From the NCBI RefSeq assembly GCF_025685685.1, contig NZ_JAGSYH010000003.1, positions 248,001 through 312,000 of the forward strand: a DNA stretch of 64,000 nucleotides, in the 5' to 3' direction. The translations under genes and the position numbers were made by a program. This DNA is from Acidicapsa dinghuensis (GTDB taxonomy: Bacteria > Acidobacteriota > Terriglobia > Terriglobales > Acidobacteriaceae). The number at the start of each line of letters is the position of its first letter. The first letter of the stretch is position 1. The notes below the pieces were generated by a model, which ran no database searches, was not told the DNA's origin, and saw only the letters and a program-made list of their open reading frames with translations. Of this stretch, positions 9,435 through 18,153 are shown piece after piece.

Positions 9435-10592
9435 CTACCTGGAAGACTGCGACGAATTATCCTGCTGTGATTTATCCGGATTCTTGTCAGGCGGCATCGC
9501 TGTTCCAACCGGATAAATGAGTATCTTTATCTCGCCCCATCCGGACTTCGACACTTCACCAGGCTGCTTGCCCAGCGATAAAGTCTTCAGTTTGGTGTCG
9601 TCGAATCCGTAGTGCTGGACGATGTAATCTCGCAATGCCAGAGCACGGCCTTCGGCCAGCGTCATATCCGTATCGCTGCTACCCTTTGCGCCTGCCGCGA
9701 TCTCAATTACAGCTACGCCAAAATCATTCCCGGCCAGATATTCCCCGGCGTCTTTCAGCTTCTTTTGTCCCTTCAGCCGCGCTGTGTCCTGCTTGTCGAA
9801 GAGGTCTTTCGCGTCATAATCGAATTCTTTTACGGGTGTGCCATCTGGCGCATTTGCGATGGCGTCCTTGCCTAGATCCGCAGAGTCTTCATAGCCGCGA
9901 TTCTTGAAGAATCCACGAAGCAGAAAGTTGTGTTTGAGAGCCTCCATATTGTCCTGGAAGTCTTTGATACCGGTTTGCGCAGACGCCACGGTAGCGTCTG
10001 CCTTCTTCGCCGTCTCATCAAAGTTGTTGTAGATGGAGCGGTCATTGATCAAAGCACCAACTGTTCCCTGCCCCTGATCGATCTTTGCGCTTACCGACTT
10101 CAGATGTTCACTTACCTGGTTGATGTTCTTCATCGCCGCCTGGCCCTCTCCGAGCAGGCCGTTTGCCTTGGCCACCAACTCTGACATCTGCAGCGGCGGT
10201 ACGCTGGCGATGGTATCGCCGCTTTTTACCTCCGCCTGATCAGACGCTCCGAATGAAACCGCTACATACTGATTCCCGAGCAGGCCTTCTGTCTCTATCG
10301 ATGCTATCGAGTTCTTTCGCACGATCTTGCGCGTCGACTCATTCATCATCATCGTTACAGTGAGCTTTCCGTCTGGATTATTCGGCAGATCGACAGCTTT
10401 TACGGTGCCCGCATGTAGCCCGCCCACCATTACATCGGCTCCTTGCTGCAAGCCGGCGACATTAGCAAACTGCGCCTTTAGCTCATAGGTAGGCGTAAAG
10501 AGATAGCGTTTGCTGCCAATTATGAAGATTCCAGTCAGAAGGATTGCAAGCGTGAAGAGGATGAAAGCTCCAAGGCGCGCTGTTCGGTTCAT
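9435..10592 (-). CDS. mlaD: MlaD-like MCE protein with OmpA-like C-terminal domain
   Basis: Periplasmic substrate-binding subunit of a phospholipid/lipid ABC transporter. One N-terminal membrane anchor (residues about 7-26), then a single MCE domain (residues about 38-125: ELKAQFANVAGLQQGADVMVGGLHAGTV, EGLLGNQYVAVSFG), a helical region (residues about 140-215), and a C-terminal part (residues about 270-365) that resembles an OmpA-like domain (LAEGRALALRDYIVQHYG then a final beta strand). The usual Arg pair at the end of the OmpA domain is replaced by GWGEIKILI, so peptidoglycan binding is doubtful. Longer than typical MlaD (about 180 residues). Start overlaps the mlaF stop as ATGA, indicating translational coupling. 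Confidence 0.9.
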   Translation of the reverse strand: MNRTARLGAFILFTLAILLTGIFIIGSKRYLFTPTYELKAQFANVAGLQQGADVMVGGLHAGTVKAVDLPNNPDGKLTVTMMMNESTRKIVRKNSIASIETEGLLGNQYVAVSFGASDQAEVKSGDTIASVPPLQMSELVAKANGLLGEGQAAMKNINQVSEHLKSVSAKIDQGQGTVGALINDRSIYNNFDETAKKADATVASAQTGIKDFQDNMEALKHNFLLRGFFKNRGYEDSADLGKDAIANAPDGTPVKEFDYDAKDLFDKQDTARLKGQKKLKDAGEYLAGNDFGVAVIEIAAGAKGSSDTDMTLAEGRALALRDYIVQHYGFDDTKLKTLSLGKQPGEVSKSGWGEIKILIYPVGTAMPPDKNPDKSQQDNSSQSSR

Positions 10593-11410
10593 ACCTGCTC
10601 CAAATCTCGCTGCAGAAATTCCATAACGATGCGCTCTTTGCTTTGCTGCAGTTCTTCATAGGAGCCCTCAATCACGATCTTTCCCTCATCCATCAGGGCA
10701 ATGCGCGTTGCGATTGTCCTCGCGCTCACCATGTCATGCGTAACGACGATCGATGCGAGGTTGTACTCCTTTTGCAGCTTCATCACAAGCTGGTCGATCT
10801 CGGCGGAACTGATAGGGTCGAGGCCGGCTGTCGGCTCATCCAGCAGCAGCACTACCGGATCAAGCGCCAATGCACGCGCAAGGCCGACGCGCTTCTGCAT
10901 GCCGCCCGAGATGTCGGACGGCATCTTCTTGCCATGACCTTCCAATCCAACCTCAGCGAGCAACTCGTGGACACGATCTGTCCTCTGCTGCGCATTCAAA
11001 TCACGGCGGTGATGGACCAGTGGGAAAGCAACGTTCTCTGCCACGGTCAATGAGTCGTAGAGTGCTGCGTGCTGAAATAGAAAGCCCATCTGTTTTCTCG
11101 CGTCATCTATCTCTCGCGCGCTTGCTCCATTCATGTCTACACCGAGAACGCTGGCATTGCCTTCGTCGGGTGGTTCCAGTCCTACCAAGATGCGCAGAGT
11201 TACGCTCTTACCCGTACCACTCCGCCCAAGAATTGCGAGCGTCTCGCCGCGCCTCACTTCAAATGAGATGCCATCGAGCACGCGCTGCGGACCGAACGAT
11301 TTGACGAGATTGCTGACGATGATCGCAGGCGCGCTGTTTTCACCGCTCACCTCTTTGAACTGTGCTTCATTCTCCATTGCGTGCATAACGAGTCTCTCAA
11401 TCTGTCTCAT
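10589..11410 (-). CDS. mlaF: MlaF-like ABC transporter ATPase
   Basis: Cytoplasmic ATPase that powers the MCE lipid transporter. Complete ABC signature set: Walker A GRSGTGKS, Q-loop region FLFQHAALYDSLTVAENVAFPL, signature ISGGMQKRVGLARAL, Walker B VLLLDEPTAGLD, switch histidine VVTHD. FLFQHAALYDSLT and PLVHHR are typical of MlaF rather than importer ATPases. Length 273, in line with the family. Its start overlaps the mlaE stop by four bases and its stop overlaps the mlaD start by four bases, so mlaE-mlaF-mlaD is one coupled transcript. ATG codons at residues 9 and 12 are alternative starts but would lose the overlap with mlaE. Confidence 0.95.
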   Translation of the reverse strand: MRQIERLVMHAMENEAQFKEVSGENSAPAIIVSNLVKSFGPQRVLDGISFEVRRGETLAILGRSGTGKSVTLRILVGLEPPDEGNASVLGVDMNGASAREIDDARKQMGFLFQHAALYDSLTVAENVAFPLVHHRRDLNAQQRTDRVHELLAEVGLEGHGKKMPSDISGGMQKRVGLARALALDPVVLLLDEPTAGLDPISSAEIDQLVMKLQKEYNLASIVVTHDMVSARTIATRIALMDEGKIVIEGSYEELQQSKERIVMEFLQRDLEQV

Positions 11411-12207
11411 GACCAGATCAACAAGATGATCTTGACCAGTACAACGTCCGCAAGAATCACGAAGAGGGATGACAGCACAACAGAGGTCGTGGCTGAACTG
11501 CCCACGCCCTGCGCTCCGCCACGCGCCCGCATTCCTTGAAACGACGCAACGCAGCCGATGATCAATCCGAATACGCAGGTCTTGAATGTGGAGGGCAAGA
11601 AGTCCTTGAAACCTGCACCTTGAAATCCCTGGTTGATAAAGCGCACGAGCGTTATGGGCTCCATCAACGTAGATGCAACCCAGCCCATGAACACACCACT
11701 GAAAGAAGCGGCGAGCGTCAACAAAGGCATGGCAATGATGCAGGCTGCGATGCGCGTGGAAGCGAGCAATCTTCGCGGGTCGACGGCTGAGGTTGCAATG
11801 GCGTCGATCTGCTCTGTGACTTTCATGGCTGCGAGCTCAGCTCCAATACCCGCACCAACGCGTCCGCTCACGACTAGCGCAGTAATGATGGGTCCCATTT
11901 CCGTGATCACGGAATACACGATGGTGGTTGGCAGCAGAGATTTGGCGCCGAACTGCACCAGGCTCTGCCGTGTCTCCAGAGCCAGCACAGTTCCCGTAGC
12001 AGCTCCTGCGAGCATCACGAGGGGCAGAGAACGTGATCCAACCTCATCTAACTGGCGCACAAATTCTTTGAATTCGAAGGGCGGCTTTATGGCGGCGCAC
12101 AGAACCTGCCATACAAAGATGCCAAACTCTCCGAACCACTCCAGCATGCCCAACAGCAGGTTGGGCTTTGAGTGCACAGCGGATACTGCGGTTGGATTGG
12201 TCGACAT
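11407..12207 (-). CDS. mlaE: MlaE-like permease
   Basis: Inner-membrane permease of the MCE lipid transport complex, 266 residues with five to six hydrophobic segments. Diagnostic stretches are LPLVMLAGAATGTVLALETRQSL, ITEMGPIITALVVSGRVGAGIGAELAAMKV and EQIDAIATSAVDPRRLLASTR, matching the conserved EQIDAL..MGV-type core of MlaE. First gene of the mlaEFD operon. ATG 12207 has GGGAG about eight bases upstream. The complex is expected to move phospholipids between inner and outer membrane; MlaB and MlaC partners are not encoded nearby, which is common outside Proteobacteria. Confidence 0.95.
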   Translation of the reverse strand: MSTNPTAVSAVHSKPNLLLGMLEWFGEFGIFVWQVLCAAIKPPFEFKEFVRQLDEVGSRSLPLVMLAGAATGTVLALETRQSLVQFGAKSLLPTTIVYSVITEMGPIITALVVSGRVGAGIGAELAAMKVTEQIDAIATSAVDPRRLLASTRIAACIIAMPLLTLAASFSGVFMGWVASTLMEPITLVRFINQGFQGAGFKDFLPSTFKTCVFGLIIGCVASFQGMRARGGAQGVGSSATTSVVLSSLFVILADVVLVKIILLIWS

Positions 12208-12351
12208 TCCGCTAGCTCCCGGCTTGTCCCAGTTGCTGACAGGTTGCTTGCATACGGCGCATTCGCGCCCTGTTCCGACAGTCTGCCAGTTTTTGAGACT
12301 AACGGTTTCATCGCGTCAGGTCTGCCCAAAAGCAGTCATACAAAGTGTTCC

Positions 12352-15300
12352 TTAAGGCGCAGTTTTGAAGGTCCACGTTCCCCACAGGCCAGGTGTCAGC
12401 TCAGCCTCGCTGGGTACATCGGAGACGATAGCCGTTGCCTTGTTGCTCCAGTAGACACGCTGCAGCGTCTGTGTTCCATCGCCGCGCAGGAGGCCAATAT
12501 CCGCTCGAATGGTTTCTCCGGGAGCGGGCTTCAAACCAAGCTCCTGCAAGGGAACGGAGAGAACGTATGTTCCCGCATCGTTGCCGCTCAACGCAAGCAA
12601 CTGCACCTGGCTGCTTACGTCCTGCACCGAATCCATGGTGATGGTTCGTAATGGCGAAGAGAATGAGACAGGGCTCTTTGCATCCAGTGAAACGGGGCGA
12701 TACAGCATGGCTTTTGTCTGCTTATTAACCTGATATACAAGCAGCCTTTCATCCCCAGCGACGGCAGCGGTTCGTTTGGGATCTGCGCCGGGATTGTTGC
12801 CGATCATCAGATCCAGCGCACCACCACTCTTGAATGGTGCGTTGACAACGGCTGCTGAGTTGCGCAACAAGTTCGCATCTCCTGTACGGAAAACCGCATA
12901 CAGGTTGCCGCCGGCGATCATAATCGAGGTCTCGGCGTCGTTTGCCAGGTGCCCAAAGCCCAATGTATTGGTGCGATGATCAATTGTGGCCCAGGAGGCA
13001 TTCTTCATCAGCTCCGGCACTTCGCTCAACTGAGGCGCAGGCCCGCTGCGCATCGCCACATCCAGCGCTTTTGCTCCCTGCTCCTGCTGCCGCGCCGCCT
13101 CTCGCTGCTTGAAAAATGCCTGCGCCTGCATCAGATGCTGCGATGTTATCTGCAATGACAGGTTGGGCAAGCGGTGCACAGTATTCAGACCGTCGACACG
13201 CACCAAAGCTGTGCGGTATCCATCATCGACATATACTTTGCCATCGGATGTCTGTGTGATTGAAGGGAAGAAGTCCTCATCATGCAGCGATACCTGATTC
13301 AGGGACATGTTGCGTATGGCGCGAGGCATTGTCCATGGCTGCCCTGTACGCACATCCTGAAAAAGCTGGGTGACGAAGAACCCGTCCATCGTGAAGATAT
13401 ATAAATCACCCTCGTTGCTGTTAACACCCCAAAGTGTTTCAGTGCCAGGGCCGGGATGAATCGGCTCACCCAGCAGACGCGTGACACCTATCAGTTCTCC
13501 CGGATGATCGGGCACCGGAGCATCATGACTAGGATGAAGTCCGGGCCAAAGATTGGGATAGCTCCAGCGGTGATTTTGCGCATCGATGCCGCCGATCGCA
13601 TCACGTGAGAATGGCTCGGGAGCTGTCGTCAGAATGACTCCTTGGGGAGAATACAAGGCTTGTCCACCACCATCGCCGAGAGGAAGCTGCGCCCCTGCGG
13701 CCAAAGTCTGGATGGAGTGCAGATCGTATATGGGAACGCCTTCAGATGTGAAGCGGGCTGGAACAAGCCGGACAGCTTTGCCGTCGAGATATGCGTCGAC
13801 GATGGAAAGATCCGGCATTAAAGTGAGTGATCCAGAAAGTCCTTTTTCCATCGAAACTTCCGCGGGATCGACCTTGCCGTTGCCATTGACGTCTGACCAA
13901 GTGAAGAAAACTGCGTCTTGAGGCTTATTGCTTAACGGATTCGTTCCAGCAGGCCATAGCGACCGGAAAGAATCACTTTGCAGAAGAGGCCAGTCATTGG
14001 CCGTACCTGCAGCAGCAATCGGATATGAGGCTCCGTTTTTTATCCCGTAGAGCACTGCAATGGGCACTCCCTCGGTTCCATGTCCCAGAAATGTGTTGTG
14101 AAAGTATTGATGACCGTGTCCCTCGATCGGGGTAGAGGGATCACTATGTGCTGGGAAAGGAATTGGCCCTGACTGCGATTGATCGCGCAAATACAAAATG
14201 TCGGAAATGCTACTTGTCCCTTTGTCCCAGTCGAGTTTGAACTCCATTCCGTCGTAGTAGAACTTCGTCTTGTCGGCTGCATCCAGTGAGCCGCCACCGC
14301 CATATTCCGGTCCGCCATAGAAGGCTTTCACAAACTGCCCGTCGAGCGTCCAAATGCTCACGCGCTTGGGCTGGAAATTTTGCTCGGCAACCCAGAGATG
14401 CTGATTGCTATCGATGGTGAGGCCAAGAGGATGATTCATGTGCAGCGAATCGTAAGGGCCAACTTTTGCCGGACCGGCATGACCGATGACCAGCAGCAAC
14501 TTGCCGGCGGATGAAAAGACTTTTACCTGGTTCGAATTTCCCCAGTCGCTGACGTAGATATTGTTTTGATCGTCGACCGTGATTCCATGTGGATCATCCA
14601 ATCCGTCGGCCACAACAACATGCGGTTGCGCAAGAGTTGGGCTATTCGCTTTCAGCGGCATCGAAAAGCGAAGAATCTGCTTACCTGCCAGCACCAGCAG
14701 ATTGCCTTGCGAGTCAAATGTGAGCCCGCGTGGATTTTGTACTTGCGATTGGCCCAGAACGTTTCCGCTGGCCGCTTCGACAAAGAAAACCTGATTGAGA
14801 AGTGGGAAGCTTACAGCCAACACGCCATTCCATGCCGCGAGCCCGCCAGCCTCGTCGGGCCACCTATCCGAGCCGCTTGGCTGGCCCGGTACAGGCTGCC
14901 CCATGTTGAAGTTGTATGCAAGAAGCGGCTTGTCGCCCTGCGCTGTTAATCCAGTCAGACGCAGCACAGCCGATTGTGTCTTTGCGGCGGATGCTCTATC
15001 GCCAAACACTGCCGCCGCGTATGCATAAAACCTGGCGTCGGCATGAGGTCCTCGATCCCGCGCGAGGAACGCTGCTCCTGTCCAGCCTCCTCCAATCCAT
15101 TCCTTACCACCCTGTTTGTTACCGTTCAGATCGACCCAGGCAAACCCAGCTCCACCTTCCGCGACATAACAGCCCAGATAGACCAGAGGTTTGCCTCCGG
15201 GAGCTTTGTCCGCGGGAACAAACAGCGTTGACCACGCAGGTGTGTGTGTTGTCAGCCAACCGCCCGTACCGTCGGCTGTATCCCATGGAGGATTCCCCGG

Positions 15301-16722
15301 TTCATACACGGAGAATTCGTAGCTCAAATTGACGGCCTGATGTTCTATGCCGCGCACGGTGTATTGACCTGGCGCAACCAGATTCGTTGGGATGTAGTAT
15401 TCTCCGTGACTGGCGGCATCCCGATCGCGCCCGGTATCACTGGAACCGTCCCACCAGACGTTATTCGAGCCTGCCGGGAAATAGGTATCGGAGACGAGGT
15501 TGCGCACACGATTGCCTGCTGCGTCGTCGATCACGAGCGAGACATAGCCTGCGGCAGGCAACGTAAACTGGACCGGGATTGGCGGATGAATAGCCGGCGG
15601 CGCACTGGATGCAATCATCGCGGGCAGTGCATTCCCGCCAAGCGGCGAGAGAGCCATCAACCCTGCCAGCCAAACACGCGTTCCGTCGTGCGTGCTTCCT
15701 TTCAGATGGGGATGATGCGATTCGTTAGTCACCTCCGTCATCCGTAAGCGGACAGCGCGAGTCGTGATGTCCGAGCCAAAATCAAACCAATCTACGCCTA
15801 GTTGCAGCGGATACTGATTACTCAGCGTGTAATGGCCCACTACTCGCCAATCCGATTCAGGAGCTCCTTCCAGCGCCACGCCGGCGGGTCCGGTAAACAC
15901 CTCGACATCGGCGGCGTTGAATCCAGCCCAAAGCGTAGCCAGCCCGCGCAAAGTTACCGGATGCTGCCAGTGCAAGATAATCCACTCCGGTTGCAAAGCC
16001 GACACTGTATGCCGAAAATCCGGACCGTTATCCCATGGATGCCAATCGAATTTGTCGTTAATCAGTTTGCCGGACGCGGCATTGTTAGCGCTGACCTGGA
16101 CGTTTCCAAGTGTCGCCAGATTCGCAAATCGCGTAGAGAGCACGTAAATACCGTCCATTGAGCCGGTGTATGTGGTGTCGGAAGCCGATGCCACGTGCGA
16201 AAAACGAATCGCTCGCGTTTGTGTCACTGACGGAAGCACCCATACCGTATAACCGTCGGTCGATACTTCCCCATCTGCCAGCTGTCCCTGAGAAATTCGC
16301 TGTGCAGGAAGCCACTGGCTGTCATCTGCCAGGTTACCGGGATACGGCGCTCCGGGACGCAGAACGCTCAATTGGCCACCACTCCGCACCAGCACCGATC
16401 CAATTGCAACGGGCTGTGTAAACGCCAGCCGCAGGTATCTTGGCCCCGGTTCGGCTGACGCACCATACGCCATTCCACTACTCGATGGCATGGTCGCCCG
16501 AGTCCAGACAAGCTGACGCAAAGCATTTGGGTTCTGCAGCGGCCGCTCATGGCCGTCGACCCATTCGGCGAAATGCGGCATGTCCAGACTTGCATCTGTA
16601 ACGGGAGTCGCAAACGGTCCGGATTGCGGCTGTGGATCTGGAGCGGACAAAGCGGGGAGAGCGACAGCAAATAAAACAAGCGAGAAGGCAAGAAGGGAAA
16701 TGCGGGGAGATAGCTTTCTCAT
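12352..16722 (-). CDS. Large secreted multidomain protein (discoidin-like, FlgD-Ig-like, NHL beta-propeller, C-terminal sugar-binding-like)
   Basis: Secreted protein of 1456 residues. Signal peptide MRKLSPRISLLAFSLVLFAV ending ALPALSA. Two discoidin-like segments follow (TTRAVRLRMTEV and ARYLRLAFTQPVAIGSVLV type strands), then an Ig-like FlgD-type domain (PAAGYVSLVIDDAAGNRVRNL, NNVWWDGSSDTG), then NHL-like propeller blades (NPRGLTFDSQGNLLVLAG, DPHGITVDDQNNIYVSDWGN, HPLGLTIDSNQHLWVAEQ). The extreme C-terminus (ADIGLLRGDGTQ, YWSNKATAIVSDVPSEAELTPGLWG) resembles the CBM9/DOMON-like domain at the end of planctomycete and acidobacterial carbohydrate-related proteins. An upstream ATG (16803) would place the signal peptide internally, so 16722 was chosen. 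Probable extracellular polysaccharide-binding or scaffolding role; no catalytic motif recognised. Confidence 0.82.
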   Translation of the reverse strand: MRKLSPRISLLAFSLVLFAVALPALSAPDPQPQSGPFATPVTDASLDMPHFAEWVDGHERPLQNPNALRQLVWTRATMPSSSGMAYGASAEPGPRYLRLAFTQPVAIGSVLVRSGGQLSVLRPGAPYPGNLADDSQWLPAQRISQGQLADGEVSTDGYTVWVLPSVTQTRAIRFSHVASASDTTYTGSMDGIYVLSTRFANLATLGNVQVSANNAASGKLINDKFDWHPWDNGPDFRHTVSALQPEWIILHWQHPVTLRGLATLWAGFNAADVEVFTGPAGVALEGAPESDWRVVGHYTLSNQYPLQLGVDWFDFGSDITTRAVRLRMTEVTNESHHPHLKGSTHDGTRVWLAGLMALSPLGGNALPAMIASSAPPAIHPPIPVQFTLPAAGYVSLVIDDAAGNRVRNLVSDTYFPAGSNNVWWDGSSDTGRDRDAASHGEYYIPTNLVAPGQYTVRGIEHQAVNLSYEFSVYEPGNPPWDTADGTGGWLTTHTPAWSTLFVPADKAPGGKPLVYLGCYVAEGGAGFAWVDLNGNKQGGKEWIGGGWTGAAFLARDRGPHADARFYAYAAAVFGDRASAAKTQSAVLRLTGLTAQGDKPLLAYNFNMGQPVPGQPSGSDRWPDEAGGLAAWNGVLAVSFPLLNQVFFVEAASGNVLGQSQVQNPRGLTFDSQGNLLVLAGKQILRFSMPLKANSPTLAQPHVVVADGLDDPHGITVDDQNNIYVSDWGNSNQVKVFSSAGKLLLVIGHAGPAKVGPYDSLHMNHPLGLTIDSNQHLWVAEQNFQPKRVSIWTLDGQFVKAFYGGPEYGGGGSLDAADKTKFYYDGMEFKLDWDKGTSSISDILYLRDQSQSGPIPFPAHSDPSTPIEGHGHQYFHNTFLGHGTEGVPIAVLYGIKNGASYPIAAAGTANDWPLLQSDSFRSLWPAGTNPLSNKPQDAVFFTWSDVNGNGKVDPAEVSMEKGLSGSLTLMPDLSIVDAYLDGKAVRLVPARFTSEGVPIYDLHSIQTLAAGAQLPLGDGGGQALYSPQGVILTTAPEPFSRDAIGGIDAQNHRWSYPNLWPGLHPSHDAPVPDHPGELIGVTRLLGEPIHPGPGTETLWGVNSNEGDLYIFTMDGFFVTQLFQDVRTGQPWTMPRAIRNMSLNQVSLHDEDFFPSITQTSDGKVYVDDGYRTALVRVDGLNTVHRLPNLSLQITSQHLMQAQAFFKQREAARQQEQGAKALDVAMRSGPAPQLSEVPELMKNASWATIDHRTNTLGFGHLANDAETSIMIAGGNLYAVFRTGDANLLRNSAAVVNAPFKSGGALDLMIGNNPGADPKRTAAVAGDERLLVYQVNKQTKAMLYRPVSLDAKSPVSFSSPLRTITMDSVQDVSSQVQLLALSGNDAGTYVLSVPLQELGLKPAPGETIRADIGLLRGDGTQTLQRVYWSNKATAIVSDVPSEAELTPGLWGTWTFKTAP

Positions 16723-16863
16723 GTTCTCTAATTGGATGCCGGAACACAGGAAATCTGCAATACCAGGTATCAACCTGATCCAATTTGGTTGCACCCATGT
16801 CATGGAAGATTGTCCAGAGCTAATTGTCAGCGATGTCGAACACGCAGATGCGCAAACCGGGTA

Positions 16864-17892
16864 TCAACCAGAGAAAGAAGCACCGTTGCGGTTCCAGAAT
16901 GCAGCACTGAAGGCATGCGATGCCTCGTAATTTTCCGTGAGATACAGATTGACGGCACGCTCATTAGCCTCGGTTACGGTCAGCGTCAGCTCCATCATGC
17001 CCAGACGGCGGAACTCGCGAGCTGCGACACGCAGCAGGTGACAGCCAAGGCCATGCTGACGCCAGGATGGATGAACGCAAACCTGAGTGATGTGTCCGCA
17101 GTAAAGACTTACACGAGAACCGAGAATGAGGGCTACCAGTTCACGACGGCGGCGGTCGTACACAACGTGCGAAGCTTGCGGAGAGAAGACGCCGCATCCG
17201 GGAAAACGAACGATGTTTTGCAGAAAACGCTGCGATCCGTGCACCGTGCGGTACTGATCGTTGATGCGGCTATCTGGATGGTCACGATAGGCTTCGGCGA
17301 TGAGGCGTCCGGCTGGGTTCAGATCCTGGTCCGTCCACGGGCGGATTTCCAGTTCTGGTGGCAGGGCATCGACTGGCCCGAGCCCGCCTGATGCGAGTGA
17401 CTGACGCATATACAAGCGGCGGTAGACTTCGAACCCCGAACGTCGAAGTATCTCGGAATGCTCCCCAGCCCGGTGCAGAAGAAGCTGTGATTCAATGCGA
17501 TCTACTCCAGGGGAATGCAGGAGCAGTTCCAATAACCGGCTCAGCAGGCTCTCTTCCACTTCGCGGGCTGCTTCTTCGGCTTCCAGCAGGTCTTGAGACG
17601 AATCGCCTGACTGGTTGGGCAAAGCAAAAACATCGCCTATGACTGCCTTTGTATCCTCATAAACACAGAAAACATAGCCAGTTACGCGGCCATTGTCGAG
17701 CGCAACATAGCCCGGCAGCGAACGCGAATCGAGGTATTGCAGCAGAAGTTTGGCGGAGGCGAGATAATCCCAGTTCAGGCGCTGCCGCCAAACGACGCTC
17801 TCTGCCTCAAGGACGGGGCGCAGCATAGGCGATGCGAAGTGCCGCAGATCGAGAATCTCGACGGAAAGCCCTGAAGCCATACCGAGCCACAC
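16864..17892 (-). CDS. Tandem GNAT-family N-acetyltransferase
   Basis: Protein of 342 residues with two GNAT-like halves. The C-terminal half is canonical: ITQVCVHPSWRQHGLGCHLL carries the acetyl-CoA-binding motif A (V.P.WR..GLG..L), followed by LTLTVTEANERAVNLYLTENY (motif B). The N-terminal half (residues about 10-150) has the strand GYVALDNGRVTGYVFCVYE and a degenerate loop, probably a second, inactive fold. Two-fold GNAT proteins of this kind acetylate small amines or peptides; the substrate is unknown. The start could be GTG 17892 or ATG 17880; an AAAGG stretch precedes both. It stands alone between two unrelated genes. Confidence 0.82.
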   Translation of the reverse strand: MWLGMASGLSVEILDLRHFASPMLRPVLEAESVVWRQRLNWDYLASAKLLLQYLDSRSLPGYVALDNGRVTGYVFCVYEDTKAVIGDVFALPNQSGDSSQDLLEAEEAAREVEESLLSRLLELLLHSPGVDRIESQLLLHRAGEHSEILRRSGFEVYRRLYMRQSLASGGLGPVDALPPELEIRPWTDQDLNPAGRLIAEAYRDHPDSRINDQYRTVHGSQRFLQNIVRFPGCGVFSPQASHVVYDRRRRELVALILGSRVSLYCGHITQVCVHPSWRQHGLGCHLLRVAAREFRRLGMMELTLTVTEANERAVNLYLTENYEASHAFSAAFWNRNGASFSG

Positions 17893-18153
17893 CCTTTACA
17901 GCAATAGACGATCAAGGGATCGTCAGCGCCACCCTAATTACGAAATCCCAGGACGATCGCAGCAGATTCGCGATTCTGATAAGAGAAAGAATACCGCAAA
18001 ATCAGCTCGATGCCAGTTGGCAAGGTCAAGACTGAGCTCGGTTTAAGGCAGTTTTCCATCTACCTTGCGCCTTTTTATTCAGCGATATGCGGTTTTTCTT
18101 GGAAAAGGCCGCTTTACCTTCCAGATTCCGTATTGCCAGTGCGGCCCACGTCG

